Source: JAAYTY01 sp964569245 (lineage in GTDB: Bacteria; Fermentibacterota; Fermentibacteria; Fermentibacterales; Fermentibacteraceae). From it: DNA of 64,000 nt. Positions 1 to 8,485 of the stretch are shown here, one piece after another. Location of the stretch: the NCBI GenBank assembly GCA_964569245.1, contig CAZMTK010000005.1, positions 102,828-166,827 of the forward strand. The letters run 5' to 3'. The first letter of the stretch is position 1. Each line of letters starts with the position of its first letter. Position numbers and translations under genes: made by a program. The notes under the pieces were generated by a model, which made no database searches, was not told the DNA's origin, and saw only the letters and a list, made by a program, of their open reading frames with translations.

Positions 1-830
1 TCGCCGATGGTTCTGAAGGTGCTTCTGTAGCTGGAGTGCATCTTCCGCACCCTCGTGCCCCTGTGGAGCAGGCCGTACTTGTCGCTCGTAGGGCCGAACA
101 TGCAGACCATCACCTCGGCGGCCTGGCAGTACGCCGCGGTGCGCGTGGCGTGCATCAGGTTGAGCGCTGCGTCGCTGGAAGGCCTGTCGCTGGACCTCTG
201 AGAACCCACCAGGACCACCGGCACCGGCAGGTCCTGGCACATGAACGACAGGATGGCGCCGGTGTGGTGCATGGTGTCGGTGCCGTGCCCGATGACTATG
301 CCGGAAGTGCCCTTCTCTATCTCCCTGCCTATGGCTTCGGCCAGAGTGATGTACTGGTGCGGCCCCATGTCCTCGCTGAAGATACCGAAGAGCTTCTCGG
401 TCTCCAGGTTGCAGATGTCGGCCAGCTCCGGAACCGCCCCGTAGAGCTCGCCCGGCGAGAACGCCGGGATGACGGCCCCCGTCCTATAGTCGAGCCTGCT
501 GGCTATAGTGCCGCCGGTGCCGAACAGCTTCACGCAAGGGAGAGCCGGATTGCGTGGAAAGTCCTTCTCCGGAATGTGGTAGTGGGCCTCCCTGGAGCCG
601 GACTTCCGGCAGGCAGTCACCTTGCCGGCGGCGACCCCGATGTTGTAGCCGTTGGACAGCTTCAGTACGATGTGCCTGTCATCGGCGGTCTCGGAGCGGG
701 GCAGCACGACTCCGCTGAAGAGATTGCCGTCAGCCTCGATCTCGACGTCGTCCCAAACTGCGACGCCCAGCCTCTCCAGAACCTCGCGCGCCTCTCCCCT
801 GTAGCCTTTCAGAGCATCGTTGCCTGTCAT
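1..830 (-). CDS. gatD: Glutamyl-tRNA(Gln) amidotransferase subunit D (archaeal-type), partial
   Basis: The reverse strand from an ATG at 830 is open to the window edge, giving 276 residues with the C-terminus missing. Residues 1-95 form the small N-terminal domain specific to GatD, including an LKLSNGYNIG stretch. An asparaginase-type domain follows, with GTGGTIAS at about 104-111, FSEDM near 151, HGTDTM at 182-187 and QRSSDRPSSD near 211. In archaea GatD releases ammonia from glutamine for GatE, which converts Glu-tRNA(Gln) to Gln-tRNA(Gln). The N-terminal domain argues against a plain L-asparaginase. It is the last visible gene of the envelope/rpoN operon, 70 bases after rpoN. A gatE partner would be expected beyond the left edge (inference). 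A GatD in a genome that is otherwise clearly bacterial is unusual. Confidence 0.9.
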   Translation of the reverse strand, partial: MTGNDALKGYRGEAREVLERLGVAVWDDVEIEADGNLFSGVVLPRSETADDRHIVLKLSNGYNIGVAAGKVTACRKSGSREAHYHIPEKDFPRNPALPCVKLFGTGGTIASRLDYRTGAVIPAFSPGELYGAVPELADICNLETEKLFGIFSEDMGPHQYITLAEAIGREIEKGTSGIVIGHGTDTMHHTGAILSFMCQDLPVPVVLVGSQRSSDRPSSDAALNLMHATRTAAYCQAAEVMVCMFGPTSDKYGLLHRGTRVRKMHSSYRSTFRTIG

Positions 831-900
831 GTCGGGGATCTCCAATACAGCCCGGGCGGCCTGCGCCCGATCCGTTGATGGGGACGGTCGGCCCCCGGTT

Positions 901-2352
901 TCAGTACCTCTTCCTGTCCCGGGCCGGGGGAATCCCCAGCTGGTTCCTGTAGTTTGCCACGGTCCGCCTCTTGACCGAAAAGCCCCTCGCGAGAAGGAGT
1001 CTTACGATTGCCTCGTCGGAGAGGGGCGCAGCGGCGTCCTCGGAATCCACTATGCGGCGCAGCTCCTCCTTGACGGTTCGAGTGGAGACGCCCTCGCTCT
1101 CCGGCAGCCCCCTGCTGAAGAAGTAGCGCATCTCCATCACTCCCTGGGGGGACTGCACGTACTTCCCGTTGATTGCTCTGCTGATCGTGGACTGGTTGCA
1201 TCCCAGGGCCTCGGCCGCCTGCTGCAGGGTCAGAGGCTTGAGGGCCTCCACTCCGTGCTCCAGGAAGGGCTGCTGGTACTCTGCGAGGAACTCCGCGATC
1301 CGTCGGACCGTCTGCTGCCTCTGGTCAATCGACCTCAGAAAGAAGCTGGCCCGCCTGTACTTTTCCCTGACGTACTCCTTCACCTCGGGAGGAGAGGTCC
1401 GCGACTCCAGAATGCGCCTGTTCCTCTCCGAGATGACGAGCGTGGGGAACCTCGAATCGTTGAGGAAGGCCAGGAACCTGCCTTCGATCTTCTCTATGAT
1501 CACGTCCGGGATGACGGTGGAGTTCTGGTCGGGCGCGAAGTCCGACCCGGGATAGGGGTTCAGCCCGGTGATCTCGTCCACCGCCTTCTGGACCTCGTGC
1601 GGCGTCGTTCCTAGCGCTCTCGCGATTCTCGGCCAGTTGTGCGACGCCAGGTCGTCGAAGAACTCGGCGACTATCCTGCACGCCACCGAGTCAGGGGCAT
1701 GGCCCTTCTCGAGGAGCTGGGCGGTGAGAGCCTCCTGGACGCTGAAGCGGGCCACTCCGACCGGCTCCAGAGACTGCACCAGCTCGAGCGCCCGTTCGAG
1801 GGATTCGGGCGAGCCTTCCCATCCCGCGCGGAGATCCTCCCCGGTCATCGAGAGGAGTCCGTGGGTGTCGAGCGAATAGACGATGTAGCGGGCCGCCTCC
1901 TCCACCTCCGGGGAAGGATGCATGTCCAGCACCTGAGCGAGAAGGTGCATCGAGAGCGTCTCGCCGCTCGCGACCTCGGGCCTCCACTGCTCCTCTCCAG
2001 CCCAGCCGCTTCGCTCCTCGCGCGTTTCCAGGAGCCCTTCGAGGAACTCGAGATGGTCCTCCTTCTCGTCCTCCCTGCGGGGCTCGAGATCCTCCTCCTG
2101 AGACTGCTGATCGGTCTCATTGGGCTGGTCCTCGGGCTGCTCGGCCGGCTGATCTGCGGCAGGGGCGTCGTCAGAAGGCTCCTCCTGCTCGATCTCCAGG
2201 AGGGGGTTCTCGCTGAGCTCCGCCTCGATCAGCCTGTCGAGCTCGAGGGAGGGCAGCTGCAGCAGCTCCAGCGACTGCTGCAGAGTGGGGCTCAGAATCA
2301 GCCTCTGGGTCTGCGACAGCCTCGGTGTCTGCCTCAGCTCGATGCGCGCCAT
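901..2352 (-). CDS. rpoN: RNA polymerase sigma-54 factor
   Basis: A 483-residue protein with the complete sigma-54 layout. The glutamine- and leucine-rich activator-interacting region I occupies residues 1-50 (LSPTLQQSLELLQLP), and an acidic region II rich in D, E and Q follows (about 55-105). Then come the core-binding region, a helix-turn-helix (LGCNQSTISRAI near 385) and the RpoN box near the C-terminus (VKRRTVANYR). It directs transcription from -24/-12 promoters with AAA+ activators, none of which are encoded in this window. Its ATG directly abuts the lptB stop codon, reproducing the classic lptA-lptB-rpoN order of proteobacteria. The length is normal for the family. Confidence 0.97.
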   Translation of the reverse strand: MARIELRQTPRLSQTQRLILSPTLQQSLELLQLPSLELDRLIEAELSENPLLEIEQEEPSDDAPAADQPAEQPEDQPNETDQQSQEEDLEPRREDEKEDHLEFLEGLLETREERSGWAGEEQWRPEVASGETLSMHLLAQVLDMHPSPEVEEAARYIVYSLDTHGLLSMTGEDLRAGWEGSPESLERALELVQSLEPVGVARFSVQEALTAQLLEKGHAPDSVACRIVAEFFDDLASHNWPRIARALGTTPHEVQKAVDEITGLNPYPGSDFAPDQNSTVIPDVIIEKIEGRFLAFLNDSRFPTLVISERNRRILESRTSPPEVKEYVREKYRRASFFLRSIDQRQQTVRRIAEFLAEYQQPFLEHGVEALKPLTLQQAAEALGCNQSTISRAINGKYVQSPQGVMEMRYFFSRGLPESEGVSTRTVKEELRRIVDSEDAAAPLSDEAIVRLLLARGFSVKRRTVANYRNQLGIPPARDRKRY

Positions 2353-3099
2353 CTAGAGACGGAACCTCTCTCCCAGATAGATCTTCCGCGCCTCCGGATC
2401 ACTGGCCAGCTGCTCGGCCGAACCGGAGATCAGGATCTTTCCGTCGTACATTATGTAGGCCCTGTCGGTTATCGCAAGCGTCTCTCGCACGTTGTGATCG
2501 GTGATGAGGATTCCGAGCCCCCTCTCCCTCAGGTCTCTGACGATGTTCTGGATCTCGGAGACCGCTATGGGGTCTATGCCGGAGAAGGGCTCGTCGAGGA
2601 GGAGGACGGAGGGGCGGGTCACAAGAGCCCTTGCTATCTCCACCTTTCGTCGCTCCCCGCCTGACAGCGTGTAGGCCATCTGCTTCTCGAGGCGGGTGAG
2701 GCCGAGTTCCTGCAGCAGTCCTGCCCTGATCCTGTCCCGCTCGTGCTTCGGCAGCCTCAGTGTCTCCAGGATGGCAGCGAGGTTGTCGCCGACTGTCATC
2801 TTCCTGAACACGGAGGACTCCTGGGGGAGATATCCGATCCCGATCCTGGCCCTGCGGTACATCGGCATCCTGTTCAGGGGCCGGTCGTCGAGGAAGACGC
2901 TGCCGCCGTCGGGTCTTATGAAGCCCACTATGATGTAGAAGGTGGTGGTCTTCCCTGCTCCGTTAGGGCCCAGAAGGCCGACGATCTCGCCGCTGGAAAC
3001 CTCCAGGCTGACGCCGTTGACGACCTTCCTCCCCTTGTAGGCCTTCACCAGGCCCTCCGTGCGCAGAGACCTTCGTGGGACCGACGGCTCGGGCATCAT
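2353..3099 (-). CDS. lptB: LPS export ABC transporter ATP-binding protein LptB
   Basis: A 248-residue ABC ATPase. Walker A is GPNGAGKTT near residue 44, the signature LSGGERRKVEIARAL lies near 144, Walker B LLLDEPFSGIDP near 166, and the H-loop histidine is in LITDHNVRETL. The GIGYLPQE stretch after the Q-loop and the conserved length are typical of LptB, the cytoplasmic motor that extracts LPS from the inner membrane with LptF and LptG (not present here). It overlaps the upstream lptA-like gene by four bases (ATGA) and abuts rpoN, so translational coupling is likely. The neighbourhood makes the LptB call much safer than a generic branched-chain amino-acid transporter ATPase. Confidence 0.95.
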   Translation of the reverse strand: MMPEPSVPRRSLRTEGLVKAYKGRKVVNGVSLEVSSGEIVGLLGPNGAGKTTTFYIIVGFIRPDGGSVFLDDRPLNRMPMYRRARIGIGYLPQESSVFRKMTVGDNLAAILETLRLPKHERDRIRAGLLQELGLTRLEKQMAYTLSGGERRKVEIARALVTRPSVLLLDEPFSGIDPIAVSEIQNIVRDLRERGLGILITDHNVRETLAITDRAYIMYDGKILISGSAEQLASDPEARKIYLGERFRL

Positions 3100-4151
3100 T
3101 CCTCCCTGCGGTAGGTATACGTGCCCCTCACGCCGCCGGTTACGGTGACGACGTCCGGAGAGCCCCCCGAATAGCTCACGGTAAGCCTCTCGCCGCTCAC
3201 CGCGTTGCTCTCCAGACGCTCGGCCGCTTCGCCCCCGCTGCGCACCGTGAGAGTGACGGAGCCCTCCAGGGCCACCGAGTCGGGGGAGCCGTTCGAGAAT
3301 TCGAACCAGGCCCTCTCCGAGCGGAACCAGCTCTCCCCCGGAGGGTCAACGGTCGAATCAACGAGATGCCCGCTGGCGGAGCCCTCGATCCTCAGGGACG
3401 AGAGCTCACCCCTGGCCAGCCTGGCTTCCATGTAGTTCCCCGAGATCTCTCCGTCCGGGGTGGTCACGTCCGGAGAGCCGAGCAGCTCGATCCTGTCCTC
3501 CGAGCCGTGGAATCTCAGCAGCTCGGAGACAGCGGTCATGTCGCGTCCTGGTGCCACCATGACGGCGTTGCCCTGCGCCTCGGCGCGCTCGGAGTCCGGG
3601 AGGAATACGAGGCGGTCGGCCGTTATGACCAGGCTGTCCTCCCCCTCGATCCGCCTGAGCTCGGGCGACACCGTGACGAAGAGGCTCCTCTCGACGAGGT
3701 CGTAGAGCGCATAGTCGCCGGTCACGCACCCCAGCTTCGGCCCGGTCATGAGAACGCCGCCGGTGGCGACCGCCTTTTCGGCATACCTGTAGAAGACCAC
3801 CTGTTCGGCTCTCAGGTCCGTCTCCCCGTCGGTGAGCACGGCGTTGCCGGTGAGGGTCGCCGTGCCGCCCGCCCTGTCGTATTCGAGCCTGTCGCCAGAG
3901 GCGTTCACCGTGTCGGCCGACACTTCCACGCTGCCGACGAAGACGGCACGCCCGCTGGTCTGCCAGACGCGTCCGGAGTCGGCTGTGATCGAAACCTCCC
4001 CGTCAGTCACGCTCACGTCTCCCGAGAGGTCTATCACCACCTCTCCTCCAGGGGATTCGACGCCCGACGCGGTTCTTGCGCTGACGGTGAACACGCCCTG
4101 AGAGGATGCGAGAGCCGCGGCGAGAGCGGGCAGGACAAGGCTACTCTTCAA
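3096..4151 (-). CDS. lptA: LptA/OstA-family periplasmic LPS transport protein
   Basis: A 351-residue exported protein with an N-terminal signal peptide (MKSSLVLPALAAALASSQG). It consists of repeated short beta strands of the OstA type, with recurring phrases such as ADRLVF, GNAVM, GSVEVSA and LTGNAVL. LptA proteins form the periplasmic beta-jellyroll bridge that carries LPS to LptD. At 351 residues it is roughly twice as long as E. coli LptA, so it may contain two jellyroll units or resemble the N-terminal part of LptD (inference). It lies between an lptC-like gene and lptB, overlapping the former by 11 bases and the latter by 4. No beta-barrel domain is visible, so it is not a full LptD. Confidence 0.82.
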   Translation of the reverse strand: MKSSLVLPALAAALASSQGVFTVSARTASGVESPGGEVVIDLSGDVSVTDGEVSITADSGRVWQTSGRAVFVGSVEVSADTVNASGDRLEYDRAGGTATLTGNAVLTDGETDLRAEQVVFYRYAEKAVATGGVLMTGPKLGCVTGDYALYDLVERSLFVTVSPELRRIEGEDSLVITADRLVFLPDSERAEAQGNAVMVAPGRDMTAVSELLRFHGSEDRIELLGSPDVTTPDGEISGNYMEARLARGELSSLRIEGSASGHLVDSTVDPPGESWFRSERAWFEFSNGSPDSVALEGSVTLTVRSGGEAAERLESNAVSGERLTVSYSGGSPDVVTVTGGVRGTYTYRREE

Positions 4152-4815
4152 TAGGCACCTCTCCGCTGTACACTGCGGTGAAGCTCTCCCGCACCTCCAC
4201 TTCGGAGGAGGCGCCCAGGTCCTGACCGATGACGACCCCCCTGCCGGTCATCACGCTGAATCCCGCAGAATCAGGAATCGTGAGGACGGCCGTGCAGTCG
4301 GTCTGGAACACGGACAGGCTCTCGACCCAGAGAAGCTCGGGAGTCTCCAGGATGCGGCCCTCGATCGATTCGACCCTCACGCCGCCCCAGGCTCTCATCG
4401 TGCGGCCGGCGTCCGCCACCTCGCCCGAGTCGCTGGTGAGAAGGCTCGAGGGTACGTCGTTCTCGAAGAGAGTGAGCCGCACCCCGGAGATGATCGAGGT
4501 CGAGTCATCCTCGTAGAAAAGGGCGTTATCGCCTTCCAGCTTCCAGGATCGCTCGCCGCCCCTGGCCTCAACCAGAGTGAAGCTCCCCAGATCCTGTTTC
4601 GGCTGGGAGTCGGGCGACATGCTGCGGCCTGTCTCAGCGCAGGCCAGGAGAGCCAGGAGGCCTGCGGCACCAACGCTCGTGAAACCAGACCCACTGCCGA
4701 GGATCTTCCCTGATCCATGCCTCGATCCGCCCGGTGAGACGCTTCGTGATCTCCAGCGCGCCCTCCTTCCTCTCGAAGGCCCGAGGATCGATGGGTTCCT
4801 CGATGTGGATTTCAT
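4141..4815 (-). CDS. lptC: LptC-like LPS transport protein, probably a lipoprotein
   Basis: The mature part resembles LptC: a WKLEGDNALFYEDD strand, GEVADAGRTMRAWGGVRVES, then repeated short strands ending in TGRGVVIGQ. LptC links the LptBFG transporter to LptA. A hydrophobic stretch with a lipobox (LLALLAC) precedes the mature region, which would make it lipid-anchored instead of the usual single transmembrane helix. The start is unresolved. The reading frame has no ATG, GTG or TTG near the lipobox. The nearest are ATG codons at 4815 and 4842, which lie inside the upstream acyltransferase gene and give a long basic leader, so a non-standard start closer to the lipobox cannot be excluded. It overlaps the lptA start by 11 bases. 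Confidence 0.72.
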   Translation of the reverse strand: MKSTSRNPSILGPSRGRRARWRSRSVSPGGSRHGSGKILGSGSGFTSVGAAGLLALLACAETGRSMSPDSQPKQDLGSFTLVEARGGERSWKLEGDNALFYEDDSTSIISGVRLTLFENDVPSSLLTSDSGEVADAGRTMRAWGGVRVESIEGRILETPELLWVESLSVFQTDCTAVLTIPDSAGFSVMTGRGVVIGQDLGASSEVEVRESFTAVYSGEVPIEE

Positions 4816-5554
4816 GCCAGCCCCGTTCGCTCCTACGCGCATGCAGAGGCACCACCGGTGCCGAGAGCGCGACTGCGATCCTCGCAGGACCGACTGGAGT
4901 CCTCGCCGGGAGACCGAAGAACTCCACGAATTCCGAGTCCACCGCGGTCGTGTCCTGGTCGATGAGAATACCTACCGCCGTGTTCCCGCGCAACGCCCTC
5001 ACGAGCGCAGCGGGGCCGGCGCCCCTGTCGAGAACGAGAACGCCCGGCGCCGCCCTGAGCCTGCTCAGCATCGCATCGGCCGCTCCCCCGGACAGCCTCC
5101 TCCCGACCACGCCCACCCTGTGCCCGAGAAGGCGCACGGCTCTCGGGATGAGCTCCCAGGCTCCGTAGTGGGCGGTAACGGCCACTGCGCCCCTGCCCTC
5201 CGCGAGGGCCGAGGCCATGTTGTTCGCGCCGTGCACGCGGACAACCCTTCGGAACTCTTCGTCGCCCCTCCTCGCCAGGTGCAGGAAGTCGAGGAGGTTC
5301 CCGGACACGAAGCGGTAGACCTCCCGCGGCACGACATCGAATCCGCAGGGCCGCATCACGTTGCGCCTGTGCCTGTCTATGATCCGGTTGGAGCGGCTCG
5401 GGCAGGCGGCAGCCATCTCCGCGGCCAGGCCGGCGAGAAGCCACAGAGTCCTCCTCCCCAGCAGGGCTGCGGAGCACTCGAGGAGCCGTGCTGCAGGCTC
5501 CTCCGCGAAGCGCCTCAGCGAACGGAGAGGAAGTCTCCTCCTCGGCAGGGTCAG
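4634..5554 (-). CDS. LpxL/HtrB-family lipid A late acyltransferase
   Basis: The protein carries the family catalytic motif as HYGAWE (HxxxxE form), then RALRGNTAVGILIDQD, GPARIAVALSAPVVP and the C-terminal QWVWFHERW block, all typical of LpxL/LpxM-type acyltransferases. These add secondary acyl chains to Kdo-lipid A at the inner membrane. The first ATG is at 5416 (260 residues). The frame stays open upstream to the kdsD stop and encodes a plausible N-terminal hydrophobic segment (LWLLAGLAAEMAAA, then RSNRIIDRHRRN), so I chose a CTG at 5554 (306 residues, near family length). Start confidence is low. Its position between the Kdo and lpt genes matches its function, since these enzymes usually need a Kdo-containing substrate. 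Confidence 0.82.
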   Translation of the reverse strand: MTLPRRRLPLRSLRRFAEEPAARLLECSAALLGRRTLWLLAGLAAEMAAACPSRSNRIIDRHRRNVMRPCGFDVVPREVYRFVSGNLLDFLHLARRGDEEFRRVVRVHGANNMASALAEGRGAVAVTAHYGAWELIPRAVRLLGHRVGVVGRRLSGGAADAMLSRLRAAPGVLVLDRGAGPAALVRALRGNTAVGILIDQDTTAVDSEFVEFFGLPARTPVGPARIAVALSAPVVPLHARRSERGWHEIHIEEPIDPRAFERKEGALEITKRLTGRIEAWIREDPRQWVWFHERWCRRPPGSPGLR

Positions 5555-5572
5555 CCCTTCGGGAGCCCGGGC

Positions 5573-6532
5573 TCAGTAGATGCCGGCGCGCATGATGTCA
5601 TGGAGATATACAAGCCCCTCGGGCCGGCCCTCGGGATCCGTCACGACGAGGCAGGTGATCCCCCGCTTCTCCATGCGGGCTAGCGCCGTCGTAGCGAGCT
5701 CGGAGGCGGAGATGGTGCAGGGCGACCTGTTCAGAACCGCCCCGACAGGCATGTCGAGAGCGTCCGAGCGCGTTTCGAGCAGCCTGCCGAGGTCACCGTA
5801 GACGAAGATGCCCGATAGCCTGCCGGAGGCGTCAGCGGACAGACAGACACCCCTGTGGGAGGTCATAGGGGCCAGTGCGGCTCTCAGGGTGGCGTCCTCG
5901 CGTACGAGGGGAAGGGGCGGGCCGGTCATGAGGTCGGACACCCTCGTGAGGAGTCTGCGGCCGATGATGCCGCCGGGGTGGACGTCGGCGAAGTCGGCTT
6001 CGGTGAAGTTCCTCTCCCTGAGGAGAGCCATCGCGAGGGCATCACCGAGGACCAGCATTGCAGTCGTGCTGGCGGTGGGGGCCAGGTTGTGGGGGCAGGC
6101 CTCCGCCATGTCGGGGATGCGCAGGACGACTGCGGCGGCCCGACCGAGCGTCGAGTCGGGTCTCGCGGTCACTGCGACCACGGGAACCTCGAGCCTCCTG
6201 AAGCACGGCAGCAATGCCGCGATCTCGGGAGTTTCACCGCTCTTGGACAGGACGAGGGCCACGTCGGAGGGCTGCACGAGCCCGAGGTCACCGTGAACGG
6301 CCTCGGAGGGGTGGAGGAAGAAGGCGGGAGAGCCGGTGCTGGTCAGGGTGGCGGCGATCTTCCCCGCTATGTGACCCGACTTGCCCATGCCTGTAACTAC
6401 CAGCCTTCCACCGGCGGATGCCATCAGGCCGACCGCCCTGTCGAAGGTCTCCTCCACGAGGCTCAGCGTGGCAGCCAGCCAGCCGGACTCGATCCCGAAG
6501 ACCCGACGTGCCTCCTCTAGTGCAGCGCTCAC
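5573..6532 (-). CDS. kdsD: D-arabinose-5-phosphate isomerase (KdsD/KpsF/GutQ family)
   Basis: A 319-residue protein with an N-terminal SIS sugar-isomerase domain (VTGMGKSGHIAGKIAATLTSTG, HPSEAVHGDLG, LSKSGETPE) and two C-terminal CBS domains (roughly 205-319), the standard KpsF/KdsD architecture. It interconverts ribulose-5-phosphate and arabinose-5-phosphate, the first committed step to Kdo. The next enzymes, kdsA, kdsC and kdsB, lie directly upstream in the same operon. Its ATG overlaps the kdsC stop by four bases. The 319-residue length is close to that of characterised isomerases (about 328). Confidence 0.95.
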   Translation of the reverse strand: MSAALEEARRVFGIESGWLAATLSLVEETFDRAVGLMASAGGRLVVTGMGKSGHIAGKIAATLTSTGSPAFFLHPSEAVHGDLGLVQPSDVALVLSKSGETPEIAALLPCFRRLEVPVVAVTARPDSTLGRAAAVVLRIPDMAEACPHNLAPTASTTAMLVLGDALAMALLRERNFTEADFADVHPGGIIGRRLLTRVSDLMTGPPLPLVREDATLRAALAPMTSHRGVCLSADASGRLSGIFVYGDLGRLLETRSDALDMPVGAVLNRSPCTISASELATTALARMEKRGITCLVVTDPEGRPEGLVYLHDIMRAGIY

Positions 6533-6999
6533 GGCATCCTCCCGGACAGGATGTGCTCCGCCACCTCCCGCACCGCTCCAGCCCCGCCGGGCTTCTCAGT
6601 CACCAGCCTGCACTCGCGCCTGACTTCTTCACGTGCATTCGCAGGGCAGGCGGAATAGCCCGCGATGCGGAGGGCCGGGAGGTCCATGGCGTCGTCACCC
6701 ATGAAGAAGGCCCTGCCGGGCTCAGTCCCGAGATGGGCGCATATCCGTTCCAGCGCGGACGCCTTGTCCCTGCAGCCGAGCGCGAGCAGCCCTATGCCCA
6801 GGTCCATCGCTCGCCTTCTCGTGGACGGCAGATCCCTCCATGAGACCAGGGCGATCCTGTAGCCGGCCTTCCGCAGTTCCGCCAGCCCTGCGCCGTCCTG
6901 GGCTCCGAACCTCTGCGAGACGCCTCCCGGGCCGTAGAGCAGGGTCCCGTCGGTCATGACCCCGTCCACGTCGAAGGCTAGCAGGTCGAAGATGGTCAT
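6529..6999 (-). CDS. kdsC: 3-deoxy-D-manno-octulosonate 8-phosphate phosphatase
   Basis: A 156-residue HAD-superfamily phosphatase. The nucleophile motif is DVDGVMTDG near the N-terminus, VSWRDLPSTRRRA forms the motif-II region, and the C-terminal metal-binding motif is FFMGDDAMDLPAL. There is no cap domain, as in KdsC. It dephosphorylates Kdo-8-phosphate. The ATG at 6999 is chosen because it overlaps the kdsA stop by four bases (ATGA) and places the HAD motif at the usual distance from the N-terminus. The motif-II serine in VSW is a conservative variant of the common S/T-GR pattern. Context (kdsA upstream, kdsD downstream) strongly supports the call. Confidence 0.93.
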   Translation of the reverse strand: MTIFDLLAFDVDGVMTDGTLLYGPGGVSQRFGAQDGAGLAELRKAGYRIALVSWRDLPSTRRRAMDLGIGLLALGCRDKASALERICAHLGTEPGRAFFMGDDAMDLPALRIAGYSACPANAREEVRRECRLVTEKPGGAGAVREVAEHILSGRMP

Positions 7000-7781
7000 T
7001 CCGTGCCGACCCCCGTCCAGTGTTCCAGCGCCGCCTCGACGAGGTCCCCCGCCGTCGCCGCGTCGAGAACGACGTCGCTGTCGCTCAGAGCCCGTGCAGG
7101 ATCGGGATGGATCTCGAAGAACATTCCGTCCACCCCCCACGCGGCTCCCGCTCTGGCGAGACGCACGGCGAACTCCCGGCGTCCGCCGCTCCGGTCGCCC
7201 GCGGCTCCGGGAAGCTGGAGGGAGTGCGTCACGTCCAGGAGCACCCTGTCCGCCATGCCAGCCATGATCCCGAGGGATCTGAAGTCCACGACGAGATCCC
7301 CGTAACCGAAGAAAGTCCCTCTCTCGGTGAGCCACACCTCGGGACATCCCCTGTTGCGCAGCTTCTCCACCGCTCCCGCCATCAGCCCCGGAGCCATGAA
7401 CTGGCCCTTCTTGACGTTCACGGGCCTGCCGGTAGAGCCCGCAGCCTCGAGCAGGGAGGTCTGCCTGCAGAGGAACGCCGGAATCTGGAGCAGATCGACG
7501 GTCTCGGCTGCCTTCTCCACCTGTGAAGGCTCGTGGACGTCGGTGGTCACGCGGACTCCGAACTCGCGCTTCACCGCAGCCAGGATCGCAAGCCCCGCTT
7601 CCAGCCCGGGCCCCCTGTAGCCGGAGGCGCTGGACCGGTTGTCCTTCAGGAAGGAGCCCTTGAAGATCCACTCCGTCTTCCCGCCGCTGAAGCGCCCGGA
7701 GAGCCACGACGCCGCTTCGAAGGCGACCTCGTCCGACTCGAGCGAGCACGGCCCGGCTACGAAGAACGGTGCGACCCTCAC
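6996..7781 (-). CDS. kdsA: 2-dehydro-3-deoxyphosphooctonate aldolase (Kdo-8-P synthase)
   Basis: A DAHP-synthase-family TIM barrel beginning FFVAGPCSLES, with FKGSFLKDNRSSASG, TDVHEPSQ, IPAFLCRQTSLL, NVKKGQF and a C-terminal EIHPDPARALSDSD block, all characteristic of KdsA. It condenses phosphoenolpyruvate with arabinose-5-phosphate. I chose the GTG at 7781: it overlaps the kdsB stop as GTGA and has a GGAGG-type ribosome site seven to eight bases upstream, giving 261 residues. The ATG at 7799 would add six residues but ignores that site. The cysteine in the PCSLES block does not by itself decide between metal-dependent and metal-independent classes. Confidence 0.95.
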   Translation of the reverse strand: MRVAPFFVAGPCSLESDEVAFEAASWLSGRFSGGKTEWIFKGSFLKDNRSSASGYRGPGLEAGLAILAAVKREFGVRVTTDVHEPSQVEKAAETVDLLQIPAFLCRQTSLLEAAGSTGRPVNVKKGQFMAPGLMAGAVEKLRNRGCPEVWLTERGTFFGYGDLVVDFRSLGIMAGMADRVLLDVTHSLQLPGAAGDRSGGRREFAVRLARAGAAWGVDGMFFEIHPDPARALSDSDVVLDAATAGDLVEAALEHWTGVGTE

Positions 7782-8482
7782 TGGAAGACCCTCCTGCATC
7801 TCTCGAGGTCCTCGGGCGTGTCCACGCCGATGCCGGGGAAGTCGCCCGTCACTACCCTGATCCTGAATCCGGCCGACATCCAGGAAAGCTGCTCCAGTCT
7901 CTCAGCGCGCGCAGGCGCGCTTTCCGGGAGTGCGACGACGGCCTCGAGCGCCGTCGGGCTGAAGCAGTACACTCCGAGGTGCTGGAGCCATTCCTCCGCA
8001 CCCCAGGGTATCTGCCTCCTGGAGAAGTACATGGCATGGCCTCTGTCGTCAAGCACCACCTTCACGCAGGACGGTTCCTCCGCTTCCGCCTTGTCGGCCC
8101 TGCGAGCGAGCGTTACCACCAGGTCGTCGGCCGGAGGAACGGAGGTGACAGCCTCGATCCAGGCCCCCGAAGCCATCGGTTCGTCGCCCTGCAGGTTGAC
8201 TATCCTCCCCTGCGGGCGGCCCAGGATGCGCCAGGCCTCGGCGGTTCTCGCAGTGCCGCTGGGTGCGTCGGTGGATGTCATGACGCATTCGAACCCTGCA
8301 CGCTCGACGACCGCGCTTATCCTGGCGTCGTCCGTGGCCACTACGACGCGGGCGCCGGAGACCGACGCACCCTCGGCCACTCTCACCACGAGGGCTCTGC
8401 CGCCGATGTCGGCCAGGGGCTTGCCCGGAAGACGAGTGGAGCCGTACCGGGCCGGGATGATCACTGTGACCGGGCAGGACAA
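7778..8482 (-). CDS. kdsB: 3-deoxy-manno-octulosonate cytidylyltransferase (CMP-Kdo synthetase)
   Basis: A 234-residue nucleotidyltransferase with the KdsB N-terminal motif IIPARYGSTRLPGKPL, then VVATDD, SGTARTAEAW, NLQGDEP and HLGVYCF, and FPGIGVDTPEDL near the C-terminus. It activates Kdo with CTP for transfer to lipid A. The annotated start is a TTG three bases after the stop of the upstream outer-membrane protein gene. A GTG at 8464, directly before IIPAR, is an alternative and would remove six residues. The downstream overlap with kdsA is GTGA. Together with kdsA, kdsC and kdsD it completes the Kdo pathway within one operon. Confidence 0.96.
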   Translation of the reverse strand: MSCPVTVIIPARYGSTRLPGKPLADIGGRALVVRVAEGASVSGARVVVATDDARISAVVERAGFECVMTSTDAPSGTARTAEAWRILGRPQGRIVNLQGDEPMASGAWIEAVTSVPPADDLVVTLARRADKAEAEEPSCVKVVLDDRGHAMYFSRRQIPWGAEEWLQHLGVYCFSPTALEAVVALPESAPARAERLEQLSWMSAGFRIRVVTGDFPGIGVDTPEDLERCRRVFQ

Positions 8483-8485
8483 GCC

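Noticed and set aside
1..830. The left-edge gene as a plain L-asparaginase
   Set aside because: The N-terminal domain with the LKLSNGYNIG stretch and the SSDRPSSD block is GatD-specific.
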